Origin: Flavobacteriales bacterium
GTDB lineage: Bacteria; Bacteroidota; Bacteroidia; Flavobacteriales; TMED113
Direction: 5' to 3'
NCBI GenBank assembly: GCA_002718895.1
Contig: PBGD01000007.1
Coordinates: 1 to 64,000, forward strand
Length of the DNA: 64,000 nt
In this document: positions 53,604 through 62,951 of the stretch, in pieces
How the letters are laid out: the number at the start of each line of letters is the position of its first letter
Position numbering within the stretch: position 1 is the stretch's first letter
The notes under the pieces: generated by a model
The model's database searches: none
Seen by the model: the letters and a program-made list of their open reading frames with translations, nothing else
Told to the model about the DNA's origin: nothing
Made by a program: the position numbers and the translations under genes

Positions 53604-54900
53604 TTTTTGGCTGGTATAATATAAAGCTAAAAAGACAGAAAAAAATCAATGTATTATGATTAAAAAAGTAATTGTCAAATAACATGATAAATAAGAAAAA
53701 AAATGGAAAGATGATTTGCAAATTGTTTTTTTTGTTGTTTTCAAAATAAATTTTGATCTGCTTGATAAAAATGCATAACATTAAAATCAGTCCAATTAGT
53801 CCTAGTTCTACCAAAATAAAAAGAAAATTATTATGAGGATGTTTCAGTTTTTCCTTGTGCACAAAATATGAATTATATACTTGTTCAAATTTATTTACGC
53901 CGTGTCCAGCAATCGGTTTTTTTAAAATTAATTCTAATGAATTTTTCATAAAAAGATACCTTTTACCTATACTTGTCTCGTATTCAGGTTTTTTATTTTT
54001 AATATCATTAAGCCAATGAGGGTCATTTAAAATTTTTTCAGTAAAACCTTCAATGTCAACAGAGTCTGTTTTACTTGCCATATATTTTGCATTTAAATAT
54101 ATCTTTTCATTCATTTCAGGGGGGTTATAAAGCCATCTAAGACTTTTTATTGTTTCAGATGCTCTATTTTGAAACGGTGTATATGAAAAACATGAAATTA
54201 TTATTGTTAAAGTAAAAATAGTAAATACTATGACTTTACTTAAATTAGGCTTAAACCACAATAATATTATAGGGAGAAAAACAATACTAGCTAAAATACC
54301 AACTCTCCCATAAGAATTAAGTAATGTGACAAAAGATACAATACATAGACTCCAAAATATAATTGATTTTGTTCTAAATAGTTGGGTAGACAGAATTAAT
54401 ATTAAACTAAAGCATAGAAATATTGAATAATCAAAGTGATCTAAAAATCCATGCAGAAAAAATTCTTGAGCATAATGTCCCTTTTTAATAAATGAGTTAT
54501 TAGGAGTGAGTAAAGTTGCGGTTGATAAAAATATATTAATAATAATACCTAATACAAATGCTTTTTTTGACTTATTAATATCTTTACTTTTTATTTCCAT
54601 AGAAAAAAGAATTGGGAGAAGTAATAGATAAAGTTGTTTTTCTACAGTCTTATTCCACAAATTGGAGTTGCTAAAAAAATTATTTATTAGAAAGTATATT
54701 AAAAAAAATATAACATATATTGAAATATGGTTATTTAAAATTTTTTTGATTTTATAATCACTACTCATTATCCATGACACAAAAAATAAAAGGCATATAA
54801 TAGTCGATATGCTTGTAGAAATTGTCACAAAAAACCCTAATAAAATTAAAAGAATGGAGTTGATTTTTGGATAGTTAATTTTTCGAATTGACCACGACAT
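53593..54900 (-). CDS. O-antigen ligase/polymerase family membrane protein
   Basis: A 435-aa protein with about eleven membrane helices and a large periplasmic loop between about residues 230 and 350. The Wzy_C/WaaL core is seen in LLNSYGRVGILASIVFLPIILLWF and GHGVNKFEQVYNSYFVHKEKLKHPHNNFLFILVELG. It ligates or polymerises surface polysaccharide using undecaprenyl-linked substrates. It lies 14 nt downstream of ctpA and is probably the last gene of the DUF4271-hemD-rnpA-yidD-ctpA run. Confidence 0.88.
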   Translation of the reverse strand: MSWSIRKINYPKINSILLILLGFFVTISTSISTIICLLFFVSWIMSSDYKIKKILNNHISIYVIFFLIYFLINNFFSNSNLWNKTVEKQLYLLLLPILFSMEIKSKDINKSKKAFVLGIIINIFLSTATLLTPNNSFIKKGHYAQEFFLHGFLDHFDYSIFLCFSLILILSTQLFRTKSIIFWSLCIVSFVTLLNSYGRVGILASIVFLPIILLWFKPNLSKVIVFTIFTLTIIISCFSYTPFQNRASETIKSLRWLYNPPEMNEKIYLNAKYMASKTDSVDIEGFTEKILNDPHWLNDIKNKKPEYETSIGKRYLFMKNSLELILKKPIAGHGVNKFEQVYNSYFVHKEKLKHPHNNFLFILVELGLIGLILMLCIFIKQIKIYFENNKKNNLQIIFPFFFLFIMLFDNYFFNHNTLIFFCLFSFILYQPKINK

Positions 54901-54914
54901 ATTTTATGTGCAAG

Positions 54915-56567
54915 TTATGGTGCTAAGATATTAGCATATTCATCCGCATTACTTAGTATCATTAATGCTTTATCAACATATGGGTCACCTTCAAGTTGAT
55001 ACTCTATTCGTCCGGCTTCATAAAAATAACGAGTTATTAAATGTTCTGATAATTGTTTGCTAATTTCTGATTTATATTTTTGAATATCTTTTTTTTTGTT
55101 AATTTGAATTTGTTCTTTCAATGTCTCCAATTCTATTTGGATACCTTCTAAATTAAAATCAATGTCACTTAACTCATTGATTTCTTGTTCAATATTTTCA
55201 ATGATAAATTCATTATTTGCAGTAAAATTAAATCCAACCTCTTCTAAATAATTAGTAAATTGATTATAAATGGAATCAGGTAAATTAAACTCATTTACTT
55301 GATTTTCAGTTAAGTTATAGTTTACATTATTTCCAAATTTAAAAATATAATTATCTCTTAATAATGGCCAAAGTATTTCTGGAAATTCATTTCTTTTTAC
55401 TTTAATGTCAGGATCGATTCCACCTCCATCATAGACTTCTCTACCATTTTTAGTGAAAAATTTGTTCCTTAGACTATCAGTTTGATTTGATGTGTCTATA
55501 TCAAGATAACTATTATAATTTTGTGTTTTAATTAAATCTTGAATACATCTACCTGAAGGGGTATAGTATTTAGCTACTGTAACTTTTAGCCTTGAGTTGT
55601 AACTTAAATTTCTACTTTGTTGTACTAATCCCTTGCCAAATGTTTTGTTACCAATGATTACACCTCTGTCTAAATCCTGAATTGCTCCAGCAACAATTTC
55701 CGAAGCAGATGCAGATGATTCATTAACTAAAATGACTATAGGTATTTCAGGGTATTTAGGTTCCTGCTTAGTTGTATAGGTCTTTTCCCATTCTACATTT
55801 TTCCCACTTGTAGTTACAACTGTTTCGTTTTTATTTATAAATAAGTTTGACATTCTTATAGATTCATTTAATAAACCACCAGGATTAGACCTTAAATCTA
55901 TAATTAAACCTTTTAAATTCTGCTTTTTAATTAGTTTATTGATTGCTTCCTCAACTTCTTTGGAGCAATTTTTTGTAAATCTTTTTAGCTTGACATACCC
56001 AATGTCGTCTCTCAAAATTCCAGAATAAGGTACACTTGGAACTTGTATTTTTTCTCGAATTATATTTATGTTTTTAGTTAAATTTTCCTTGCGAAGAACC
56101 TTAACACTTACTGAAGTACCTGGAGTGCCTTTTAAAAGATTGCTCACATCTTGAACACTAGCGTCATTTATTTCTTCTCCCTCTATTTCTATTAAAACAT
56201 CTCCCATTTTTAGACCAGCTTTGTCTGCTGGAAAGTTTTTGTAAGGTTCATAAATAACAACATTTTTGTCAATTTTTCTAATTGTAGAGCCAATACCACC
56301 ATATTCACCAGTTGTTTGAAATCTAAAGTCTTCAACTTCAGATTCAGGAATGTATTTTGTGTAAGGATCTAATCTTTTTAGCATTGTATCAATTGTGCTG
56401 TGCATCAATTCACCTGGGTCTACAGGGTCTACATAGTATGAGTTTATTTCACGATAAATATTATTAAAAATTTCAAGATTTTTGCTTATTTCAAAATAGT
56501 TTGTGACAAAGCTTGTCAACAAAAAAATAGAAATTGATAAAATTAAGTACTTTTTAAGTTTTTTCAT
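54915..56567 (-). CDS. Carboxy-terminal processing peptidase (S41)
   Basis: A 550-aa periplasmic Tsp/CtpA-type protease with an N-terminal signal anchor (YLILSISIFLLTSFV). The PDZ domain (about 85-165) includes AGLKMGDVLIEIEGEEI. The S41 core has LIIDLRSNPGGLLNESI, VNESSASASEIVAGAIQD (catalytic Ser) and GNKTFGKGLVQ (catalytic Lys). The C-terminal region after KVTVAKYYTPSGRCIQ is acidic and helical. It degrades or matures envelope proteins. The gene lies 11 nt after yidD. Confidence 0.94.
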   Translation of the reverse strand: MKKLKKYLILSISIFLLTSFVTNYFEISKNLEIFNNIYREINSYYVDPVDPGELMHSTIDTMLKRLDPYTKYIPESEVEDFRFQTTGEYGGIGSTIRKIDKNVVIYEPYKNFPADKAGLKMGDVLIEIEGEEINDASVQDVSNLLKGTPGTSVSVKVLRKENLTKNINIIREKIQVPSVPYSGILRDDIGYVKLKRFTKNCSKEVEEAINKLIKKQNLKGLIIDLRSNPGGLLNESIRMSNLFINKNETVVTTSGKNVEWEKTYTTKQEPKYPEIPIVILVNESSASASEIVAGAIQDLDRGVIIGNKTFGKGLVQQSRNLSYNSRLKVTVAKYYTPSGRCIQDLIKTQNYNSYLDIDTSNQTDSLRNKFFTKNGREVYDGGGIDPDIKVKRNEFPEILWPLLRDNYIFKFGNNVNYNLTENQVNEFNLPDSIYNQFTNYLEEVGFNFTANNEFIIENIEQEINELSDIDFNLEGIQIELETLKEQIQINKKKDIQKYKSEISKQLSEHLITRYFYEAGRIEYQLEGDPYVDKALMILSNADEYANILAP

Positions 56568-56578
56568 GGTTGTTAAGT

Positions 56579-56797
56579 TTATGGTACGGGATCATATCCA
56601 GACCCGCCAAAGGGGTTACACTTTATTACTCTTTTAAATGTTAGATATATTGCATGAAAAGTATTGTGTTTTTTAAATGCTTGAATGCTATATGATGAGC
56701 ACGTTGGGTAGAAACGACAATTTTTGCCTAAAATAGGAGATATTATATACTTATATGCTTTTATAATTAAAATAAATAAGCTATTGATAGTTTTCAT
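56579..56797 (-). CDS. yidD: Membrane protein insertion efficiency factor YidD
   Basis: A 72-aa protein with the diagnostic ILGKNCRFYPTCSSYSIQAFKKH and IKCNPFGGSGYDPVP. It is an amphipathic membrane-associated partner of the YidC insertase. It overlaps rnpA by 17 nt, the classic rnpA-yidD arrangement, but rpmH, yidC and mnmE are not next to it in this window. Confidence 0.95.
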   Translation of the reverse strand: MKTINSLFILIIKAYKYIISPILGKNCRFYPTCSSYSIQAFKKHNTFHAIYLTFKRVIKCNPFGGSGYDPVP

Positions 56798-57143
56798 TTA
56801 GTTTTTTTTTCAAGACAGTAAATAAAGGTAGTAATTCTTTACTTAATTTATTAAAATCTATCAAATATGTTGAATTATATATAATAATAATATTTAATGA
56901 TTTTTGATTTGAATAAAAATCTTTATTTATAAAAAATATTTCCCTTAAAATTCGTTTGATATAGTTTCTATGAACGGCTTTTTTTATTTTTTTTTTAGGG
57001 ACTGAAATAATGGGTTTTTTAATTTCATTTTCATTTTTAATTATTTCATAAATAACAATTAGTGATTTTGTAAAAAGTCTATCTCCATTATTATAAAGTT
57101 GATTTATTCTCTTTTGAGAGAGAGTAGAATCACTGTTTAGCAT
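56781..57143 (-). CDS. rnpA: Ribonuclease P protein component
   Basis: A 120-aa basic protein. The RNR-type signature is visible as VPKKKIKKAVHRNYIKRILREIFF. It assists RNase P RNA in 5' maturation of tRNA. The N-terminal region (LSQKRINQLYNNGDRLF) is family-typical. It lies 5 nt after hemD and overlaps yidD by 17 nt. Confidence 0.92.
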   Translation of the reverse strand: MLNSDSTLSQKRINQLYNNGDRLFTKSLIVIYEIIKNENEIKKPIISVPKKKIKKAVHRNYIKRILREIFFINKDFYSNQKSLNIIIIYNSTYLIDFNKLSKELLPLFTVLKKKLNENYQ

Positions 57144-57148
57144 GTAAA

Positions 57149-57898
57149 TTATTTTAAATTATTTAGGTATGCATCCATTGCCATAATCATAGAGGGATAA
57201 TTTTCTGTAGGTGCGTTTATTGCAATTGAAAATCCGGCTTTTACGGCAGCTTTATTTGTGGATTTACCAAATGTTGCAATTTTAGTATCACCTTGTTTAT
57301 AATTAGGAAAGTTTTCTAAAATCGCATCAATATCTCTTGGGCTATAGGATATTAAAAAATCAAAAGATGATAATTTTAATTTTGATAAATCTTTGGAAAC
57401 TGTTTTAAAAAATGCACATCTTCTATATTTAATTTCACTTTTATCCAGCTTGGTTATAAATTCTTCTTTTACAAAGTTAGATGAAACAAATAAAAAGTTT
57501 TCTTGTTCATGTTTAGTGCATAATTCAACTAATTCATCAAAACTATTATTTGCTGAGTAGATTTTTCTTTTTCTATAAGCAATATATTTCTGAAGATAAT
57601 ATGATACTGCTTCAGAAATGCAAAAATATTTCATGGAATTGGGCACATTTATTCTCATTTCATCGCATATTCGAAAATAATGATTTACAGCATTTCTGCT
57701 TGTTAAAATAATACTTGTGTAAGATGGAATATGTAGTTTTTGTAGTCTAATATTTTTTACAGTTTCTCCCTCAATTGACAAAAAAGGTGAGAAATGGATA
57801 TTAAGGTCATGCTTTTTGGCTAGATCAAAGTAAGGAGAGTTTAAGTTAGATGGATTTGGTTGCGCAATAAGGACTTTTGTTTTCTTTTTCTTTTTCAC
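57149..57898 (-). CDS. hemD: Uroporphyrinogen-III synthase family protein
   Basis: A 249-aa HemD-like protein with two Rossmann-like lobes. KVLIAQPNPSNLNSPYFDLAKKHDL is the Bacteroidota N-terminal form. TSIILTSRNAVNHYF and FLFVSSNFVKEEF mark the cofactor-independent active-site cleft, and KIATFGKSTNKAAVKAGF the C-terminal lobe. It closes the tetrapyrrole ring in heme synthesis. HemD is poorly conserved; I rely also on the adjacent DUF4271 gene, its usual Bacteroidota neighbour. Confidence 0.85.
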   Translation of the reverse strand: MKKKKKTKVLIAQPNPSNLNSPYFDLAKKHDLNIHFSPFLSIEGETVKNIRLQKLHIPSYTSIILTSRNAVNHYFRICDEMRINVPNSMKYFCISEAVSYYLQKYIAYRKRKIYSANNSFDELVELCTKHEQENFLFVSSNFVKEEFITKLDKSEIKYRRCAFFKTVSKDLSKLKLSSFDFLISYSPRDIDAILENFPNYKQGDTKIATFGKSTNKAAVKAGFSIAINAPTENYPSMIMAMDAYLNNLK

Positions 57899-57919
57899 CT
57901 ATCTTAAGTTTTAGTGTAT

Positions 57920-58564
57920 TTAATATATCATATTAGAATTAACCAATTTTAAAATTAAAAAGTATGGAAATAATTCTAGACCACAAAGGTACAAAATATT
58001 ATAAAATATTAATCTATTACTCATTAGATTTAATCTCTTAATAAAAATGAATTTTGAAATAAAGTATATAAAACAGTAGCAATAAAAAATGTAAGTTCCT
58101 AAATCATTAATTAATTGCCCTTCTTTAACATATGATGAAATAAAAATTAAGGGGAAAAAAAGTAAGCTTAACGCAAATAGAACACTTGAGTAGTTGTAGA
58201 AGTATTTTTTACCATAATCTTTTAATTCAAATGTATATGTAATAAAATATATGCAGCTAATTTTTAATGCAAATAATAATGATAACAGTATCATAATCTT
58301 TATAAAGATAAAAACAGACATCTTCCCATAAAGACCATAAAACCAAAAAGATAAAATAGTTGATTTAATTATCAATGTATTGGTAAAGCTAAAAAATTTG
58401 TAAATCAGCTTATCACTTCTGTGATAAATTAACGAGTATTTATGATTAAATAAGAATTGAGCAAGCAAAATGATTCTTGTTCTATCTCTGTATGCAATAA
58501 TAGCGAAAAAAATAACAGAAAATATCATTTGAAATGTGTAAAAATCTGTTAAGTAAAAATTCAT
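57920..58564 (-). CDS. DUF4271 membrane protein
   Basis: A 214-aa integral membrane protein with about five or six helices. The N-terminal basic loop YRDRTRIILLAQFLFNHKYSLIYH and later FKYxLYFIILYLCGLELFPYFLI-like segment (NILYLCGLELFPYFLILKL) are characteristic of DUF4271. Function unknown. It starts the minus-strand run towards hemD and is divergent from the acyl-CoA dehydrogenase gene. Confidence 0.8.
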   Translation of the reverse strand: MNFYLTDFYTFQMIFSVIFFAIIAYRDRTRIILLAQFLFNHKYSLIYHRSDKLIYKFFSFTNTLIIKSTILSFWFYGLYGKMSVFIFIKIMILLSLLFALKISCIYFITYTFELKDYGKKYFYNYSSVLFALSLLFFPLIFISSYVKEGQLINDLGTYIFYCYCFIYFISKFIFIKRLNLMSNRLIFYNILYLCGLELFPYFLILKLVNSNMIY

Positions 58565-58606
58565 AAATAATTTTCTATTCTAAATAATTCTATAAATCTA
58601 AATTAT

Positions 58607-58614
58607 TATTTTTG
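58607..58614 (+). promoter_or_regulatory. -7 box of the acyl-CoA dehydrogenase gene
   Basis: TATTTTTG matches TANNTTTG and lies 24 nt upstream of the ATG at 58639. It overlaps the ORF-track TTG start at 58612, which is therefore unlikely to be used. Confidence 0.5.
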
Positions 58615-58638
58615 TTTCTGACATTAATATATAATTTT

Positions 58639-59820
58639 ATGGCCACTCAAGATCATTTTGTTTCACCGGATTATTATCTTTTAGATGAATTGTTATCAGA
58701 AGAACACCTTTTGATCAGAAAAACTATTAGAGATTTTGTTAAGAAAGAAATTTCTCCAATTATTGAAGAAGTTTGTCAATCTTGTACTTTCCCTAAGAGT
58801 ATTTTACCTAAATTAGGACAGTTAGGTTGTTTCGGTTCATTTATTCCTAGTAAATTTGGTGGCGCAGAATTAGATCAAATTTCTTACGGATTAATTATGC
58901 AAGAACTTGAACGTGGTGACTCTGGCATTAGATCAACAGCATCAGTTCAATCTTCTTTAGTCATGTATCCTATTTATCAATATGGATCAGATTTTCATAG
59001 AGAAAAGTATTTGAAAAAACTTGCTTCCGGAGAATTAATAGGATGCTTTGGTTTAACTGAACCAAATCACGGTTCCAATCCAGCCGGCATGGAAAGTAAC
59101 TTTATTGACAAAGGTGAGTATTTTTTATTAAATGGAGCTAAATTATGGATATCAAATTCTCCCTTTGCCGACCTTGCTATTGTTTGGGCTAAAAATGAGG
59201 CTGGTAGAATTCAGGGACTAATTGTTGAAACAGAATTGGAAGGTGTGTCAGCCCCAGAAACACACAATAAATGGTCTTTGAGAGGTTCTGTCACTGGAGA
59301 ATTAATTTTTGAAAATGTAAAAGTGCCTAAGGAAAATTTGTTACCAGGTAAGGATGGTCTTGGTGCACCATTGGGATGTCTAGATAGTGCTAGATATGGA
59401 ATTGCATGGGGTGCAATCGGCGCTGCCATGGATTGCTATGATACAGCTCTTCGCTATTCTTTAGAACGCAATCAATTTGGTCGACCTATTGGATCATTTC
59501 AGCTCCAACAAAAAAAATTAGCAGAAATGATTACAGAAATTACAAAAGCTCAATTTTTAACTTGGAGGTTGGGTGTTTTGAAAAACCAAAATAAAGCTAC
59601 ATCAGCTCAAATTTCAATGGCTAAAAGAAACAATGTTGATATGGCGTTAAGTATTGCTCGAAATGCTAGGCAGATTTTAGGTGGCATGGGTATAACAGGT
59701 GAGTACCCTATAATGCGACACATGATGAACTTGGAATCAGTAGTAACATATGAGGGCACACATGATATACATCTTCTTATTACAGGTCTCGATATTACAG
59801 GCTTAAATGCGTTTAAGTAA
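58639..59820 (+). CDS. Glutaryl-CoA dehydrogenase-like acyl-CoA dehydrogenase
   Basis: A 393-aa FAD flavoenzyme. SVQSSLVMYPIYQYGSDFHREKYL, IGCFGLTEPNHGSNPAGM, GAKLWISNSPFADLAIVWAK, SLRGSVTGELIFENVKVP and the catalytic Glu in VVTYEGTHDIHLLI place it with glutaryl-CoA dehydrogenases rather than straight-chain enzymes. That group decarboxylates glutaryl-CoA in lysine/tryptophan breakdown. Start set at MATQDHFVSPDYY because the ORF-track start lies within the promoter box. Monocistronic; converges with nrdA. Confidence 0.9.
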   Translation: MATQDHFVSPDYYLLDELLSEEHLLIRKTIRDFVKKEISPIIEEVCQSCTFPKSILPKLGQLGCFGSFIPSKFGGAELDQISYGLIMQELERGDSGIRSTASVQSSLVMYPIYQYGSDFHREKYLKKLASGELIGCFGLTEPNHGSNPAGMESNFIDKGEYFLLNGAKLWISNSPFADLAIVWAKNEAGRIQGLIVETELEGVSAPETHNKWSLRGSVTGELIFENVKVPKENLLPGKDGLGAPLGCLDSARYGIAWGAIGAAMDCYDTALRYSLERNQFGRPIGSFQLQQKKLAEMITEITKAQFLTWRLGVLKNQNKATSAQISMAKRNNVDMALSIARNARQILGGMGITGEYPIMRHMMNLESVVTYEGTHDIHLLITGLDITGLNAFK

Positions 59821-59865
59821 TTGTACTGTAAACAGGATATTGAAAATAAAAATTAGCTTTATCTA

Positions 59866-61674
59866 TTAACCTTCGCAGCTTTCACAATCTTTTTTTTGTT
59901 TAAATTTCTGTGCAGCATTCATGCTATGTTGATAATACAAAGATTTTAAACCCAATTTCCAGGCAGTAATATAAATTTTATTTATTTCTTTGGCAGTCAT
60001 GTCAGGATGAATCATAATATTTACAGATTGTCCTTGATCAATATAATTCTGCCTATTAGCTGCTTGATATATAATATCTATTTGATCAATTTCCGAGTAT
60101 GTTTTAAATACGCTTTTTTCTTGATCAGATAAACATTCTAAATGTTGAACAGAACCATCTCTGTCTCGAATGCTATTCCAAACTTCCTGATTATTTTCGC
60201 CTTTTGTTTCTAATAAATTAACTAAAAAAGGATTTTTAATGGTTGTTTTTATTTTAGCAATATCTTTAACATAGATATTAGACCAAATTGGTTCAATACC
60301 CTGAGAAACTTGACCTAAAATAAATGCAGATGATGTTGTAGGAGCTATTGCATTTAGAGTAGTATTTCTTCTGCCATAATTTTTCAAAACTTTTGGTTCG
60401 CCAAATTTTTCGGCTAATTTTTCAGATGCTCGATATGATTTTTCTTTAATTAATTTAAATATTTCATTATTTAAGTTAAATGCATCAGTACTATTGAATG
60501 GTAACATTTTGGATTGTAGGAATGAATGCCACCCTAGCACACCTAGTCCCAGGGCACGATTTTCTTTTGCGAAGTTATAGGCCCGTTCCATAAATAAAAA
60601 TGTTTGATTATCTTCTCTGTCAGATGAGTCTCTATAAACCTCAAGTTTTTCAAGAAATTCAGTGATTACTGCATCTAAAAAATAGACCATTGTTTCTACA
60701 GCATCAGTTTCTTTCCACTTGTCGTAGTGAAGTATATTAATAGAGGAGAGAACGCAGACAAATGACCAGTTTTCATTTGATGGGAGCATAATCTCCGTAC
60801 ATAAGTTACTTGCATTTATCATACATTTTTTATCGCGATATACTTTAGGTGACCCATCGTTTGCTTTATCTTTGAAGAAAATATAAGGATAACCAATTTC
60901 TCCTCTTCTTTGAATCACTTTAGCCCATATGTTTCTTTTTTCCTTATCTCCATCTATCATTTCTTTCATCCATTTATCTGTCACACTAACTCCGTGTGTT
61001 AATTCTTGAATCGGGTTACCCTCGGTTCCAATATCTAAAAACTCTGAAATATCTTCATGCTCAACTGGGAGGTAGGGTGAAAATCTTCCTCTTCTCACTG
61101 AACCCTGGCTTACCACGTCTACCATTGTTTCAAAAAGTTGCATTATGTGGACGGATCCAGATGCTTGACCATTATTTTTTACTGGGGCACCTCTGTGTCT
61201 AATATTCCCAAAATATCCAGACGTGCCTCCACCTAGCTTTGACATCATACCAACTTCGGATTGGGTGTATAAAATATTACCCATGTCATCATCAATGTTC
61301 GAACCAAAACAACTAATAGGTAAGCCTCTTTTTTTTCCAAAATTTGACCAAACAGGTGATGCTAATGAATAAAAACCTTCGGACATATATTTATAAAACT
61401 TGTCACTATATCCATCAATACCTAGAATTTGCTCAGCTCTATTTGCAATTTGTCTAATACGTGTTTCTGCTTCAATATCTTCGGGTATGTATCCTGCCGC
61501 TAAGAAGGCACGGCTATTTTTTGTTAGCCATTTAAATGTTCCGGATTCATTTTTATGTTTTATTTGCTTGTTTTTTAATTGTTTTTTTCTAGCATCTAAT
61601 AGAACATCTTGATGAGTTTTATGAGGGTCTAATTCTGCTTTTTCTAATTTGTTATTTAAAATTGTTTTTTTCAT
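59866..61674 (-). CDS. nrdA: Ribonucleotide reductase catalytic subunit without ATP-cone
   Basis: A 602-aa class I large subunit. Active-site cysteines are seen in LPISCFGSN, ASNLCTEIM and FVCVLSSINI. The radical-transfer tyrosines are in KLGLKSLYYQHSMN, and the C-terminal redox pair in DCESCEG. KNNGQASGSVHIMQLFETM fits the specificity-site loop. The usual N-terminal ATP-cone of about 90 residues is absent: the protein begins directly with the ten-helix barrel's leader (FKWLTKNSRAFLAAGYIP). The allosteric cone has moved to NrdB. It lies 2 nt after nrdB, one operon. Confidence 0.94.
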   Translation of the reverse strand: MKKTILNNKLEKAELDPHKTHQDVLLDARKKQLKNKQIKHKNESGTFKWLTKNSRAFLAAGYIPEDIEAETRIRQIANRAEQILGIDGYSDKFYKYMSEGFYSLASPVWSNFGKKRGLPISCFGSNIDDDMGNILYTQSEVGMMSKLGGGTSGYFGNIRHRGAPVKNNGQASGSVHIMQLFETMVDVVSQGSVRRGRFSPYLPVEHEDISEFLDIGTEGNPIQELTHGVSVTDKWMKEMIDGDKEKRNIWAKVIQRRGEIGYPYIFFKDKANDGSPKVYRDKKCMINASNLCTEIMLPSNENWSFVCVLSSINILHYDKWKETDAVETMVYFLDAVITEFLEKLEVYRDSSDREDNQTFLFMERAYNFAKENRALGLGVLGWHSFLQSKMLPFNSTDAFNLNNEIFKLIKEKSYRASEKLAEKFGEPKVLKNYGRRNTTLNAIAPTTSSAFILGQVSQGIEPIWSNIYVKDIAKIKTTIKNPFLVNLLETKGENNQEVWNSIRDRDGSVQHLECLSDQEKSVFKTYSEIDQIDIIYQAANRQNYIDQGQSVNIMIHPDMTAKEINKIYITAWKLGLKSLYYQHSMNAAQKFKQKKDCESCEG

Positions 61675-61676
61675 AT

Positions 61677-62951
61677 TTAAAAAAGGTCGTCGCCTGTTAT
61701 ACTTTGTGTTCTTTTACTGTAATTAATCGATCTTTTTACAAAAAAATCGCCATGTTTTGTTCCGATAATTTCATCATTAAACCATTCTGTTTGATTAACT
61801 AAATTATCTGTTGTCTCAAATACTTTATCAATCCCAATACTTTCTAAAGAACGATTAAATCTATCTTTTATAAACTCTTTAACTTGATTCTTAGGAAGGA
61901 AATCTAGTTCTCCTTCTTCAAATATCCAGTCAATAATTTTACTTTCAGCTGTATACGCTTCTTCACACATTTCTTGAACTTTCAATTTGTATTTATCGTC
62001 AAACCAATCTGGCTTTTCAGATCTAAGAATTTTAATTAAGTCTATGCCAAAGTCTCCATGAATTTGCTCTTCTTTAGAAGTTGCTTCAACCACGTTGGAT
62101 ATCCCCTTTAACATATTTTTATGTTTATTAAATGCCATAATAATTAAAAATTGAGAAAATAGAGAAACATGTTCTATAAAAAGAGAGAACAGTAAAATCG
62201 ATTCTGTGTATTCTTGAGCATTTTCACTTTTTGACTTAGCCAGAGCTGTTTCTAAGTATTTAACTCTTCTCATTATAACTGGCTTTTTTTTGAGGACTTC
62301 AAACTCTTTATTTAAACCTAGGATCTCTAATAAGTGTGAATATGCGTCTGCATGTCTGACTTCGCTCTCTGCAAATGTTGCACCTACTGATCCAATTTCA
62401 GGTTTGGGAATTTTATGATAGATATCACCCCAAAAAGTTTTTACAGCTACTTCAATTTGAGAAATTGCTAACATAGTATTTTTGATAGCATTTCTTTCAA
62501 TATGTGTAAGGCCTGTTTTAAAGTCTTGAATGTCGCTAGTAAAGTTAAACTCAGAATGAATCCAATATGAATGTCTAATTGCTGGAACATATTCATAAAG
62601 CTCAGGATATTCATATGGTTTTAAATTAATTCTTTTTTCAAACATGTTTCTTGCTCTTTTTTGAGCTTGTTGGTTTCTATAAAGTATATATGCTTTAGCT
62701 ACGTCAAGAAACTGACTTTTCATGAGAGTTTGCTCCACCAAATCTTGAATTTCTTCAACATTAGGGACATAATTTGGATTTTTTTCCTTTCTTTCAGACA
62801 GAGCTGAATAAACTTGTTCTGTGATCTTTTCAGCATCTTTTACATCCCCATTTTTAACAGAGAGCATTGCTTTTAGAATAGCATCTGTAATTTTTTCAAT
62901 TTCAAAAGGTTTTTTTGAAAAGTTTCTTTTAAAAATAGTATCAATTTTCAT
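61677..62951 (-). CDS. nrdB: Ribonucleotide reductase radical subunit with N-terminal ATP-cone
   Basis: A 424-aa protein. The start is moved two codons to the ATG (MKIDTIFKRNFSKKPFEIEKI). Residues about 8-95 form an ATP-cone (KKPFEIEKITDAILKAML... VEEIQDLVEQTLMKSQFLDVAKAYILYR), a domain normally on NrdA. The ferritin-like radical domain follows, with metal ligands in FAESEVRHADAYSH (E, H and the radical-site Tyr), FIEHVSLFSQF and EATSKEEQIHGDFG. This layout matches the Leeuwenhoekiella blandensis enzyme, where dATP acts through the beta subunit and a manganese centre was reported. A weak TTTG box precedes the ATG. Confidence 0.95.
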   Translation of the reverse strand: MKIDTIFKRNFSKKPFEIEKITDAILKAMLSVKNGDVKDAEKITEQVYSALSERKEKNPNYVPNVEEIQDLVEQTLMKSQFLDVAKAYILYRNQQAQKRARNMFEKRINLKPYEYPELYEYVPAIRHSYWIHSEFNFTSDIQDFKTGLTHIERNAIKNTMLAISQIEVAVKTFWGDIYHKIPKPEIGSVGATFAESEVRHADAYSHLLEILGLNKEFEVLKKKPVIMRRVKYLETALAKSKSENAQEYTESILLFSLFIEHVSLFSQFLIIMAFNKHKNMLKGISNVVEATSKEEQIHGDFGIDLIKILRSEKPDWFDDKYKLKVQEMCEEAYTAESKIIDWIFEEGELDFLPKNQVKEFIKDRFNRSLESIGIDKVFETTDNLVNQTEWFNDEIIGTKHGDFFVKRSINYSKRTQSITGDDLF

